Source of the DNA: Coccinella septempunctata
Lineage: Eukaryota > Arthropoda > Insecta > Coleoptera > Coccinellidae
DNA length: 64,000 nucleotides
Reading direction: 5' to 3'
NCBI RefSeq assembly: GCF_907165205.1
Contig: NC_058194.1
Span: 27,776,856 to 27,840,855, forward strand
Shown piece after piece: positions 23,703-34,988 of the stretch. Each line of letters begins with the position of its first letter. The first letter of the stretch is position 1. The notes beneath the pieces were generated by a model. That model searched no databases. It was not told where the DNA came from and worked only from the letters and a program-made list of their open reading frames with translations. Made by a program: the position numbers and the translations under genes.

Positions 23703-24736
23703 TCATTCAAAGACGACTTCTAACCACCTCCATCACTGGCGTGAAAAACAGTAAAATTGCAATTCCATCTCGAGCCACTACTTTTAGGGTCTCGTCAATT
23801 CGCTCATAAACGTCTTCGCCGTTTTATCGTGAATTCTCGACATACCGATCAGGCGAGAATAATAATATACTGAAGATATGATCGTCCCATATGCTACCTG
23901 TGCCAACAATCGCCCGATATCTTTTCGATGCTTTCGTGCCGAGAAATCGTGCAGAAACAGACAAAGGACCTTTGCCCTCCCCGACTTGGGATGAGGCGAA
24001 GTTCGATTCCACGTCTGCTCTTTAGCAACCTTTATTTCCTGCCTCTAGTACCTGTGGAATACAAGCCTAACCGGCCTCTGTCAGACGGTTATTGCCACAG
24101 GTGTGTTATGTATGAAACTGTTGACCGCAGATAACAATTCCGCATTCATTAGTCAGTTGGTGGAATTGCTGGTATGGGATATGTAGGGTAAAGGCTTGTA
24201 CCTATTTATGATTGGTGGTGAATGGGATATGGAACGCAATGTGGAAATCATTTATGGCTAGAGGGTATTGGGAGCAATTGAAACATCTCCACGTTTGTAT
24301 TGTCCAGTGGTGTCTTCATTTTTTTGATGATTAATGGATATTTTCTAGATGAATGTGTTCAATTACGCAATATCATCATGGAAAATGATTAACCATAAAC
24401 GAAAACGAACGCGGTTCAAATTTAAGACGACCATTATTGCAGGAAATGTCCACATAGCTTCGCTCTCTGTTATTTATTTTCATTTCAGACTGTCGATATG
24501 AATTTATGTCACGTCACACCCCATACAAGGGTCCCTCTTCTACCCGCTCACATCGATTACATGTCCATTCTACCGAGAAAATACGTTATGAGTGATGGCT
24601 TCTTGAAATACCACATGCAAGGACAGCACCGATAAAAATATCTATCATATTCCGCCTGAATTTGCTTTGCCGGCCGATCCTGTTCGAAACTGGTGGAGAA
24701 AATCTGAATTTTCCAACTGGTTTTCAATATACAATG
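23703..24736. other. Intronic sequence, no gene
   Basis: No repeat family or coding feature recognised between the mariner end and the palindrome cluster. Confidence 0.5.
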
Positions 24737-24738
24737 TA

Positions 24739-25378
24739 CAGGGTGGGCAAAATTCGTTGTCTACTGAGAGGATCTCGAGAACTATAGAAGCTATAACTAT
24801 AGCTAGTTATAGCTGCTAGAAGAAAACGGATGACACATTTCCTAGCTCTTTTTCGGGGAAACAAAGGATGGTGAAAACCACAGCCTCCTACGATACTTCG
24901 TTTTTGAGTTTGACAATTTCCTAAAGTTCTCATAACTTTTTTGTCTTTGTAGTTACAGGTCTGAAACTTGAACCTTCTATAGGCACCTTTTTACGCAGAA
25001 TCCACTGATGAGCTCAAAATATTTTGTCATTTCTAATCATTAGGTGAACTCTCATTTTTTTTAATGCAAACTTTTATTGAATTTGTTATTTTTGAATTGG
25101 AAAAATATCTTTCGTTAGTAGATGCTACGTATGAAAGTGCCTAAGAAGGTTCAAGTTTCAGATCTGTAACTTCAAAAACAAAAAAGCTATGAGAACTTTT
25201 CGGAATCGTCAAAATCTCAATTTTTGTTTATAACTCGAAATCTAAAAATGATAGGCCGATTCTGATTTCAGATTTGGATTACTCATGAAGAAAGAGCTAG
25301 AGAATGTGTCATCTGTTTTCTTCTAGCTCTTATAGTTCTCGAGATCCTCTCAGTAGACAACGAATTTTGCCCACCCTG
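24739..25378. mobile_element. TACAGGGTGGGC palindromic miniature element, complete
   Basis: A 640-bp element between TA dinucleotides (24737-24738, 25379-25380). It begins CAGGGTGGGCAAAATTCGTT and ends with the exact complement. Similarity between arms continues inward (GAGAGGATCTCGAGAACTAT, then AAGAAAACGGATGACACATT), so most of its length can pair with itself. No open frame. Terminal CAG and the TA target suggest Tc1/mariner-type mobilisation. Confidence 0.9.
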
Positions 25379-25380
25379 TA

Positions 25381-26142
25381 CAGGGTACACATTGGTGATA
25401 CATGAACTACAACTTTTTAACCCAGTGGGATACAGGAAAATGAATGCGCCATGTCTTGTCGTCTTTTTTCGAGAAGCTAATAATGCCATCAACTGCATTC
25501 CTCTATCTTCTTTTGTTTTTGAGTTATAGGCCAAAATTGAAATTTGGGCTATTTCAACTTTGGTCATTTTCTCAGTTTCTGTTAGTGCTAGCATGTTGAA
25601 ATAAAAACATTATAGAGACACTTTTTTTATAGCAATCCAGTCGCGTACTATGATTTTTTCGTACAGGTTTATTTGCTGAGCTATAAAATAAAGTTGTGTT
25701 TTTCTTATGAAAACAGTAGTTCAAAATGACTTAGAAAGAATCGCCATTTTTAACCGTTTCAGAAATATATCATACATCACCCTCAGTCTTTTAAGGTGAT
25801 TTTAAACTGCTGTTTTTCTATGAAAAAACACATATTCATGGTATAGCTCAGCAAATATACCTGTGGGAAACAATCATTGTACATGTCACTGGATTGCTGT
25901 AAAAAACGTGTCTGTATAATGTGTTCATTTCAACATCCTAGCTTAAACAGAAACGGAGATAATGTTCAAAGTTGAAATCAAAATTTTGGCCTATGACTCG
26001 TAAACAAAAGGAGATAGAGAAATGCAGTTGATGGCATTATTAGTTTCTCGAAAAAAGACGACCGTAATGTGCCATGGATTTTTCACTATCTCGTTGGGTT
26101 GGAAAAGTTGTAGTTCAGGTATAACCAATTTTGCCCACCCTG
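25381..26142. mobile_element. Second palindromic miniature element, abutting the first
   Basis: A 762-bp element whose two halves are reverse complements over about 370 bp each (GATACATGAACTACAACTTT / CTGAACTACAACTTTT complemented; TAATGCCATCAACTGCATT in both). The left end CAGGGTACACATTGG begins immediately after the TA that closes the first element, and the right end CCCACCCTG is followed by TA at 26143-26144. Its interior is unrelated to its neighbours. The 103-codon frame on the minus strand (25283-25594) spans the junction and is spurious. Confidence 0.88.
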
Positions 26143-26144
26143 TA

Positions 26145-26621
26145 CAGGGCGAGTCTTTGACTCGTACAAATATTCTAACAGTAGATTCTTGAGGTGGAAG
26201 GAAACACTTTTTTCCCATACCATTTTTTCCGATTCGGCACTGATAAAAAGATATAGACATAACAAAATTATCTTCAGAATAACTAGCTGAATCTATGACA
26301 CTACACATCTGTGGATCATTGAAACAGAGATTCCAGCCAAAATAGAGAATTTTTCAAATTTCTCGAAAACGGCGCATTATACGAAAAAATATGAAGAATA
26401 CTTTTATTTTACAGAACGTTCAAAGATTCAATAGATAGTGTCCAACTTAGTTTCAAGATTTGGGTTTTTTAAATTTTTGGTATTTTTATGGTACCTAATG
26501 GTCATAATGAGAAAACTGAAAGACGTGGGAGACATCTTGTATTCGGAAAATATTGATCAAATGAATGAAAAACTACATTCCGAAATTCATTTCATTCGAT
26601 AGAACTCTTCATAAGATAAAA
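26145..26621. mobile_element. CAGGGYGAGTCTTTGACTCG miniature element (family Z), right end missing
   Basis: Begins CAGGGCGAGTCTTTGACTCG directly after the shared TA at 26143-26144. It continues with blocks shared with 34466-34986 and 45490-45889: GATTCTTGAGG, CACTTTTTTCCC, CTACACATCTGTGGAT, GGTATTTTTATGGTA and CCGAAATTCATTTCATTCGA. The expected inverted right end is absent; the sequence runs straight into the next palindrome near 26622. Confidence 0.85.
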
Positions 26622-27491
26622 TAAAGTTCCTAAATTGAACGTACAAACGAAAAGGGAAGATTCCTTAAGTGAGTTTAAGAAAAAAAAGTCCCATAAACAT
26701 GGGGTACAAACGTTTTGTTTTCGAGATAGAGAGTGTTGAAGTTTGAATTTTTTTCAAGTTTTTTTCTCATAGTATCTACACTTCACAAGATATTCAACTG
26801 AAATTTGGCATAGATATTACATTTTAGAGTTCTCACCACGCGACATGGCAATTTCGATAGAAGATCTACAGGGTGATATTTTTTCTGGAACACTGCCACC
26901 TGTTCTTCTGCAGAACTTTTTTTTGGTGAGCAACTGTTAATTTGAAAAAATGTGAAAAGAAGATTTGTTCTTATACTAAACTTTTCGGTGTCTTGTAGTT
27001 TTGTCGTATCTACCAACGATTTCGAGAAAAAAAATTTTGAACGATTCTCTCGAAATCCTCGTGAAAATCCAAAAATTTTTTTCTCGAAATCGTTGGTAGA
27101 AACGACAAAACTACAAGACACCGAAAAGTTTAGTATAAGAACAAAGCTTCTTTTTACATTTTTTCAAATTAACAGTTGCTCACCAAAAAAAAAGTTCTGC
27201 AGAAGAACAGGTGGCAGTGTTCCAGAAAAAATATCACCCTGTAGATCTTCAATAGAAATTGTCATGTCACGTGGTGAGAACTCTAAAATGTAATATCTAT
27301 GCCAAATTTCAGTTGAATATCTTGTGAAGTGTAGATACTATGAGAAAAAACCTTGGAAAAAATTCAAACTTCAACACTCTGTATCTCGAAAACGAAACGT
27401 TTGCGACCCCATGTTTATGGGACATTTTTTTCTTAAACTCACTTAAGGAATCTCCCCTTTTCGTTTGTACGTTCAATTTAGGAACACCCTG
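26622..27491. mobile_element. GTTCCTAAATTGAACGTAC palindromic miniature element, long form
   Basis: About 870 bp, with reverse-complementary arms of about 420 bp meeting near 27055. TTCCTAAATTGAACGTACAA at 26627 matches the complement of 27461-27486. The right end is intact (GGAACACCCTG then TA at 27492-27493); the left end has lost its CAGGGTG. Internal TACAGGGTGATA words lie at 26868 and (complemented) 27233. The two 112-113 codon frames (26783-27121, 26952-27293) arise from the palindrome and are not genes. A 386-bp deletion derivative is at 61721. Confidence 0.9.
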
Positions 27492-27493
27492 TA

Positions 27494-28585
27494 TGTCCCA
27501 TCCAGTTTTCTGGTAAGAGTTTGTAGCTGAGGTGGTTTCATTACACTGACATAGGACGAAGTCGAATTTTTAGTCCCGAATTAACTACCGAATCATCCCC
27601 AAACGTAAACAGCAGTCTTTAAACTAAACCCCGCTTTTTTTTTTGACATTTCGACGCGTATCATCCAGTCGGCGAGTTCGGCACACGAAACGTACGCGGC
27701 CTAATCCCGGATCCGTATTCCAGGCCGAAGATCCGCGCAGCGAAATTAGTTTGCGCTGGCCCGGGGGCATCAAAGAGATCTCCTAATACCGGGGCAGCAA
27801 CAGTTAATTAAAAATCTCCGATGAGCCGTTCCTTAATTAAACAAATACCGGCGCGTTTACCTCGAATTTTTATTGCTGTTTACGGCTTTATTACAATTAC
27901 TTGGACGCGGAGCCAGGCACGGGGTGTATATTAAAAGTCGGCCATTAGGCTCACGTTAGATTAATTGGATATTTCTATTTACCATTCGGCAGGTATATGT
28001 CGGCACAGACGGACCGGTCGATGCGAACAATGAGTCCTGTTTAATAATTCAACTAATAGGAGAGAGCCGGTGTTTGAATGGGGGGCGGAAAAATACCAGT
28101 AATGGCGGACAGTCCGAAATGGAATATCCATTATTTGCTCACGTTGCACAAGGTAGGCACCGAAATTAATATGGGAATATTGTGTCCGGATAATCGGGGT
28201 GGTTTGTCGACGGGAACAAAAAAAAATATTGACAATCCGGATGAAATAGCGACGGGAGCGGAATTTCGATTATTACTCTGCAAACTTGAACGGGGGACGA
28301 GTGTTTTCCGAGTTCCAGTAATAATAATTATTGACGATTGTTTATCGACGGAACTTCGAGGTGAGGCGAAGGAGAACGTTTTGTTGGGGTCGGGGAAAAT
28401 TGATCCAAAACGCAACAACAATTGACCTTTGGAGGCTTACAGTGGTTTTGAAGCCTGAAAAAGACTTCTATCGATAAAATAGAAAGAGATAAGGTGCACT
28501 TTGATAGAATTGGTTGGTGATGAAAGGAATTTGAATTCATAATACACGTTAAGTAAGCTAATCAACTGATTTTATCCGAAAACAG
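27494..28585. other. CpG-rich unique intronic island
   Basis: Bases 27560-28100 are markedly richer in CpG than adjacent repeats (CGGCGAGTTCGGCACACGAA) and contain AT-rich homeodomain-like words (TTAATTAAA). No coding frame with a domain; the 115-codon frame at 28078-28425 is unrecognised and overlaps an antisense frame. Best regarded as candidate conserved noncoding DNA. Confidence 0.5.
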
Positions 28586-28587
28586 TA

Positions 28588-29801
28588 CGAGGGTAGATAA
28601 AATTCTTAGCCTACTATAGAACCGAACAAAATTTCAATGTCAAAATATTTTATTACTCAACATATTTTCTTAATAGTTGGATACGTTTTTTACAGCGAAC
28701 CTGCAACGTCTCTAGACCTTCCGAAAAAAATGTTTCTTCTTGCTATGCAAACCAGACCTTAATAGCTTTTATAACCTCCTCGTTGGAAGAAAATTTACGA
28801 CCTTTTAAACTTGTTTTCAGTTAAGGAAAGAGATGATAGTCGGATGGAGCCAAATCTGGTGAATAAGGAGGGTGTTCTAGTAATTCAAACCCTAAATCAC
28901 GAATTTTTTGCATGGCAACATGAGATTTGTACGCATGGGCGTTATCCTGCAAAAACAAAATACCTTTGGATAGCTTTCCGCGTATTTTCTCTTTAATTTT
29001 TTCCCGTAGAGTGGTCAGTAATGTCGAATAGTAATCTCCGGTTATTGTTCTACCCTTATCCAAAAAATAAATCATGATTACTCCATGGTAATCTATAAAA
29101 ACTGAAGCAAGAACTTTTCCAGCAAATTTTTTGACACGAAACTTCTTAGGTCTTAGAGAAACAAAGTCTCGTCATTCCATCGATTGTTGCTCTGTTTCTG
29201 GATCGTAGAAATGTACCCAAGCCTCATCCATAGTAACAATTCGTTTTCAAATCTAGCACAGATTGAACGCGATGCTTCTACCCTTGCACGTTTTTAGTCA
29301 ACATTCAAACATTTGGGGATCCATTTTGCAGAAATTTTTCTCATGTCCAAATCGACGTGAACTATATGATGAACGCGTTTGTGTGAAATATTCAGTGCTT
29401 CAGATATCCGTTTTAGCCCAATTCGACGGTCTGATAAAATCATGTCATGAACTGCATCGATATTTTCGGGAACTGACACAAAAACTGGCCTTCCCGATCG
29501 GTCATCATCTTCAATGGAAAATTTACCTTTTTTAAAGCTTCCAGTCCAATTTTTCACGGTCGCATACGAAGGACATTGATCACCAAGGGTATTAAGCATA
29601 TCTTCGTAAATCTGCTTATCTCTTAACCCCTTCCAAATACAGGTACTTGATGATGGCTCGATACTCCAATTTTTCGATTTTCACAATTTCGGTGGACATC
29701 TTCTTTCTTTTAATTTATTTCGTAACTCTGGTTTATTTTTTTGACCTCAAACTTCACACTGACACTTCAAATGGGGCTAACTACACATCAATATATCCTC
29801 G
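28588..29801 (-). mobile_element. Mariner element, copy 2 (best-preserved catalytic residues)
   Basis: A 1214-bp element with TA at 28586-28587 and 29802-29803. The ends are CGAGGGTAGATAAAATTC and, complemented, CGAGGATATATTGATG. Minus-strand transposase pieces: SYATVKNWTGSFKKGKFS and DDDRSGRPVF near 29500, the HTH DRRIGLKRISEALNISHKRV, a MDEAWVHFYDPE block near 29220, LFLQDNAHAYKS near 28945 and PPYSPDLAPSDYHLFP near 28840. The second and third Asp are exactly 34 residues apart and both present. Frameshifts divide the gene, so it is inactive, but it retains all three DD34D positions. Confidence 0.93.
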
Positions 29802-29807
29802 TATATA

Positions 29808-29995
29808 CAAGGTGAGTCTTTGACTCGTACAAATATGTTAAAAGTTGATTCTTGAGGTCAAAAGAAACACTTTTTTCCCTTACAATTTTTTCCGAATCGG
29901 CTCGGTTTAAAAGATACAAGCTGTTGAAAAACCATAAAACGGTTTTATCGAATGAAATGAATTTCGGAATATAGTTTTTCATTATTGGCGAGAAC
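29808..29995. mobile_element. Family Z miniature element, end fragment
   Basis: CAAGGTGAGTCTTTGACTCG begins six bases after the mariner copy 2 terminus, followed by GATTCTTGAGGTCAAAAGAA, ACAAGCTGTTGAAAAACCAT and GAATTTCGGAATATAG. These match the complement of 34805-34985. The fragment stops near 29995. Confidence 0.8.
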
Positions 29996-31316
29996 AGGAC
30001 AAAAGAGATTTCCAGGATTATCAGCTATTCATGTAGTGCGTGTATACTTTTCTGGTCCCACAAATTATTTCCATCAAACAATTGAGTATTAACACCCATA
30101 CTGGTTGAACACTCAGAGATCAAACTCAGTATCTCTACAAATTCCGAATAACAAGGTCTTCTAAAATGTGAAACATATACATGGCGTCCCAAATTAAAAA
30201 AAAGTAGGGGTATTTTCATCTTCTGTGTACAGAATTTACAAAAAATATCACAAGGGATGCGTTATGCATGATAAGGCTCGTCGGCAAAATTCCACAAATG
30301 TCGTTTCTTTCGTTTCAAAGATATCGACTTGTATAATGTATTGCAGGGACGGAAGTACGTGGATACACATCCCATTAAAAAAACAGCTTTTTCTGCGTCG
30401 AACAGGCGAGAATTGCAGAATGAAACAGAGCTGAGTGGATGGTTCAGATCGCAAATCAGCAAGACTCCCAGAGCACTTCCATCCCCTTAATTTATTCCTT
30501 CGAAATACAGATTGACATCAGTATTTCCTTGGTAGCGTCGTAATAAGTCGCCCCATTAAATTGAGCGTTAACAAAACACAGCGGAAAGAGTTCTATTACT
30601 CCGAGTACTGCATAATTAATCCAGGGTTTTTGAGAGGATGTCTGGAACAGGGACGAGGATCATCACTTAACATGATCGGCCGTTCTTGGAAGAAAGTCTG
30701 CGTGATCTTGTTGTATAAGCCATTTATAAACTTCAACTCGGGCTTTTAGTCCTTGTTAGGCGGTCCTCTTGTTCCATCGAACCGACATAATTTTCCTCTT
30801 AAGTGCCGAAAGTGCATGTTTTCGCGAGATGGATGTCCGTGTAGACGCAAAATCATCAGCGGAACTGTTGGAGTGAGGACTCTCATAATTTGTAGAATGG
30901 TAATTTTTAACGGTTTTCGGTTTATTCCGTAACTTGAATGATGTTAGCGAGTTCAGAATCGACCGAATATTGTCGTTTTCGGAAATGCGATGAAAAACAG
31001 TATTATTATACATTGTATAAGGAGTTCTGTGAGCTTGTAAGAGTTCGGTGAACCAGTTGTGTCATGTGTAGGCTTTTTTAGCTAAAATTTCGTTGTCCAA
31101 GAACATTCGTAATTTTTCATCGATTCCAATTGTTTCTACGCCAAATTGTAGATAAATTCTTTGGTATCGGAACCAATCCCTAAAATTTTTCCAAAATGTT
31201 GATAGCTCATTTATGCAGGGTGAAAAAAAGCATGTTTTTGTGATCCAGTTTCTCAACACCCTGTGGAACATTTCGAGAAATTTGTAGAGTTTATCCTCAG
31301 CTGATTACAAAGAGAA
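29996..31316. other. Intronic sequence with a stray miniature-element end
   Basis: No gene. At 31218-31263 a CAGGGTG and a CACCCTG flank 34 bp, and the right part (CTCAACACCCTGTGG) resembles the motif within the arms of the 5847-6453 palindrome. The remainder is unrecognised. Confidence 0.5.
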
Positions 31317-32023
31317 CGGGCATTCTGGAAGCTAAAGGACAGATTGTTTCAAAATCACGACCTCAATCTGAAGACCAAGACAGTTGTTCACAGAGCAGTG
31401 GTCCTCCCAACGCTTCTTTACGGAGACGAAAGCTAGACTCCCTACAGGCGACACATTAAATAGCTTGCACAAACGCAACAACCTCATCTAAGACAAATAA
31501 TGCACATCAGATGGTTCTACAAAGTTTCAAATGCAGAAGTCTTGCAGCGCGCGAGTTGTATAACAAGTGAGACTCAAGTAACGAGGGCCCGACTCAGATG
31601 GAGCGGCCACAAGATACAAAACTCCCCAAAGTAGCTCTGTATGGCGAATTCACCGAGAAAGCTCGGAAATCAGGAGGCTAGTATAAGCGGTTCAAGGATA
31701 TACTGCATCAATCCCTAAAATCACTTAATGCCAATCATAATTGGGAACAACTAGCGTTAGACAGATCACAGTGGAGGTCTTTGGTCCACAGCTATAATGG
31801 AGACTCTAGAAGAATATAGCGGCGGCCAGATATGGTTGGTGACTATCCATGCCCAAAGTGTGGAAGGATCTGTAGGTCACGGTTGGGTCTCTTCAGTCAC
31901 AGGAGGGCACACAGCCGCAAGTAGCCCTAAGAAATTGTGAGTTTGATCGCATCGATAGTCCGGTTTTTTTATTTTTTTTTGGAGATTTATTCTCGATAAC
32001 GCGATTCAGCAATAAACGAATGA
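31317..32023 (+). mobile_element. Family A non-LTR retrotransposon, 5'-truncated copy 5
   Basis: Begins GGGCATTCTGGAAGCTAAAG at 31319 and runs through the C-terminal segment to the 3' tail (AATAAACGAATGA ending at 32023). Many stops and small deletions (for example the loss of CATTCTGAGG near 31608). It keeps the clearest C-terminal zinc finger of the family at about 31849-31911: C-x2-C-x12-H-x3-H with CPKCGRICRSRLGLF at its start. Confidence 0.88.
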
Positions 32024-33432
32024 TAAAGAGCATCCTTTCCACCATCTGTTAATTTTTATTTCACCTTGATGTCTTGATTTACTTTCGAAATACACGTATG
32101 TTTACAAATAAGAGCCTGGAATTGTTTTAGGGAAAGAATTTAATTTTGAACGTTTTAATATTTCAAACTAATTTGCAACAAAAAGAACAACATAATTGGA
32201 ATTTTCCAACATTTCGTATGCCCACCTCTAACGGAAATAACTGCACGCAATCACCGAGACATCTAATTGATGAGAAGAATAATGCAATCCTGAGGAACTG
32301 CGTCATATTCAGATTGCAACAGCTTCCTTAAAAACGTCTTTAGGTAAGATTAGAGCTTCGTTTTCAATAAATGATGATTCGGTAAGTGCTGCTCTGGTAA
32401 TATCGGCCCATACTATAACAGAACCTCTTTGATATGAGATTTGTCCGATCGTGGCTCGGGTTTGTCAGGCGTTTTTTGACCCAGTTGCTAGCGACTCTCT
32501 ACGGGCAGTAAACAAAACTCTTCGCCTGTCACTCACAAGAATGTGTGTCTGAATGAAGCTTGACGAGTGCAAATAAAGAAGAATTCGAACGTTTCAATTG
32601 CAAAATAAAAAAAACGCTATCGCCCATTCTTTACTGAGTTAAAACGATGCAGATTCAGATGATCATTTATCGCGTTTCTTCAATTTCCACGTTTTCTCAA
32701 AAGGCCCCGTTTTGTTTGAACCATCAGGTCTTTTTCCCATTATCATGTTCCATATCTTCAAGCTTATAACTTCTCTCCAATTATCCCCGAGCAGCGTTTG
32801 TTGTGTCTGGCTCCCTTTCCTAATGAGGACTCTCAATTATGAGACGCGTCCCCAAAACAATGTTTTTTCGCTCGGGACATCCGTACGTAGCAAAGGAACG
32901 TAAACGAATATGACACCTCTCTCCTCCCGAGGGGCACGTCTGAACTGTCCCAATTATCGGAGACTCCACCGGCAGCGATTCCGCTTTTTCCCCAATAATA
33001 AATAACGCTAGTGCACATAATCATTCCAATTTGCTTTGACGCGGCGCCGCGCGGCAGGGAGACGTCGTTACCTGGAATCATTTCCCGACGGGAACTTTCG
33101 CATGACGTAAAATGAAAAAGAACATCGCATCATCTTGCTTATTATTTCTGCCTGCCTCGGTCGCGCGATGTTTCATCTTTGGCGCGGCGGTTCCTCCGTA
33201 ATGATGCATTAATTTCGGGGAAGATTGGCCCGTCTTTTGTTGCCGTTATTTCGGTACGCCACGAGGGGGCCGTGGGGGGCTAGCGACGTTTTTTGAGTGA
33301 TGGATTTAATGAAAATTGGAGATAACGCGAGGGTTTCAACCCAACTCGCGCATTCGCCAATTTGTTTGATGATTTTTTACTGAAGGTTTGTCTAGCGACC
33401 GATCTCGATTTTCCATAGCTACTGAGCTATAC
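32024..33432. other. Intronic sequence, CpG-rich from 32880
   Basis: No gene. Bases 33090-33340 include CGCGCGATG, GGCGCGGCGG and TGATGCATTAATTT and look unlike the repeats; a candidate conserved noncoding block. Confidence 0.45.
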
Positions 33433-34986
33433 ATTCGTACAAAATTTTAACAGATTCTTGAGGTCAAAAGAAACACTTTTTTCCCATACTATTTTTTCCG
33501 TTTCGGCCCTGTAAAAAAGATATGGGAGAGTTGAACCTCTTTTCACTCTGAAGCCACTTAAGTTGTCTCTGTAAATGGTAGCAACTCATTTTTCTGCGTG
33601 GAGATATCATGCCCAAATAGGTAATGATGGATAATAGTAGAGTGATGGTGAGATGAACATTTTGAGTACAGCAATTCTTTTTTTACGAACCGAACATTGG
33701 CTCATGTCTCCCTAACCCATGGGAGAATTGAACAGGTGGCGAGAGAGACTTGACCATACGTTTGTTTATCAGGAAAAACATTGAAAGAAAACAATTTCCA
33801 ATGACCAAAGATTGTCTTTGTCAAGGTTATCAGCAGATGTATCAGTGTATGAAATACATATTTTCTATTTCAGAGTCACTCTCACTTATTTCCGAGATAT
33901 ATTTTACTTTTTTGATATATTTTTTATAGTTATTTTTATTATTCAATTTTTTTTGGACTAAACTTTTATCTAAGCTTAGTGCGTAAAACTTGGATCATTG
34001 ATCATGTCTCCTGACCCTACCATGGGTCAAGTCTCCCGCACTCCCTTTTAGTCTATTCAACAGATGTTTTCTTGAAACTTTTACATCTATTATCAAAAAG
34101 GCTCATCGTTTGTAAAACAACATTAATCAATGAAAGCAATAAAACTAAATAAAACCACGCACCTTTTAAACATGTCAGACAGTGTGAAAAACAAAAATTA
34201 TTCAATTTCTTACTTTCTAACAACAAAATCACGTTCAACCCTCTCACTTCCAAACTGTTCTGATGGCGGCCAAAATGGAGCCGTCACTAGTTGTGCCTTG
34301 TTACGAGTAAGTCGCAAGCAATGTACGATACCGGTAGCGCGAAATTTGAATTGAAATATTTGAGGTGGTTCAAGTCTCCTACCTGAGCAAGTCTCCCGGA
34401 CTCCCCTATAGTCATTTTAAGTTTTCATAATGAGCTATGCTACCCCTGGAGAAACAAAATTCCCTTCGGAATAACAAGCTGAATCTATAACACTACACAT
34501 CTGTGGATATTTTAAACAAAGTTGCTTTAAGCCAAAGTAACCAATTTTCCGAACATATATTTTTTATTTTTCAACATCAAATTACCCAATAACGGCGTAT
34601 TATACGAGATAATATGAAGAATACTTTAATTTTACACAACATTCGAATATTCATTGAATAGTGTCCAGCTTAGTTTCAAGAGTTGGGTTGTTTGAATTTT
34701 TGGTATTTTTATGGTACCTACGGTATGGTGAGAAAACGTGAGAACACGTGGGTGATATTTTGTGATCGAAAAAGATACATCAAATAAATGAAAAACTATG
34801 TTCCGAAATTCATTTCATTCGATGAAACTGTTTGTGAGAAATAACCCGAAATAAAAAATTCATGGTTTTTCAACAGCCTGTATCTTTTAAACCAAGCCGA
34901 ATCGGAAAAAATGGTGTAGGAAAAAAGTGTTCGTTCTGACCTCAAGAATCTGTTAAAATATTTGTATGAGTCAAAGAATCACCCTG
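33433..34986. mobile_element. Family Z miniature element, split by an 0.9-kb insertion
   Basis: The left part 33433-33520 (TTCGTACAAAATTTTAACAG, GATTCTTGAGG, ACACTTTTTTCCCATAC) and right part 34466-34986 (CTACACATCTGTGG … TATGAGTCAAAGAATCACCC, then TG and TA at 34987) together make one element of about 0.6 kb. The gap is filled by a different element at 33523-34408. The right terminus ends in CCCTG next to TA like other members. Confidence 0.78.
33523..34408. mobile_element. Unclassified inserted element with repeated GGGAGACTTGA words
   Basis: It occupies the gap in the family Z element, starting after TA at 33521-33522 (TGGGAGAGTTGAAC) and ending ACTCCCCTA near 34408. Approximate inverted ends share GGGAG and TTGAAC. 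Related words recur inside: ATGGGAGAATTGAAC at 33720, CATGTCTCC and GGTCAAGTCTCCCGCACTCC near 34003-34045, and GCAAGTCTCCCGGACTCC at 34388. No transposase frame. Confidence 0.5.
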
Positions 34987-34988
34987 TA

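Noticed and set aside
25283..26308. Minus-strand frames of 103-105 codons
   Set aside because: They cross junctions between adjacent miniature elements, so they are accidental.
26783..27293. Two similar 112-113 codon proteins on opposite strands
   Set aside because: They are the two arms of one palindrome read in both directions, with no independent coding evidence.
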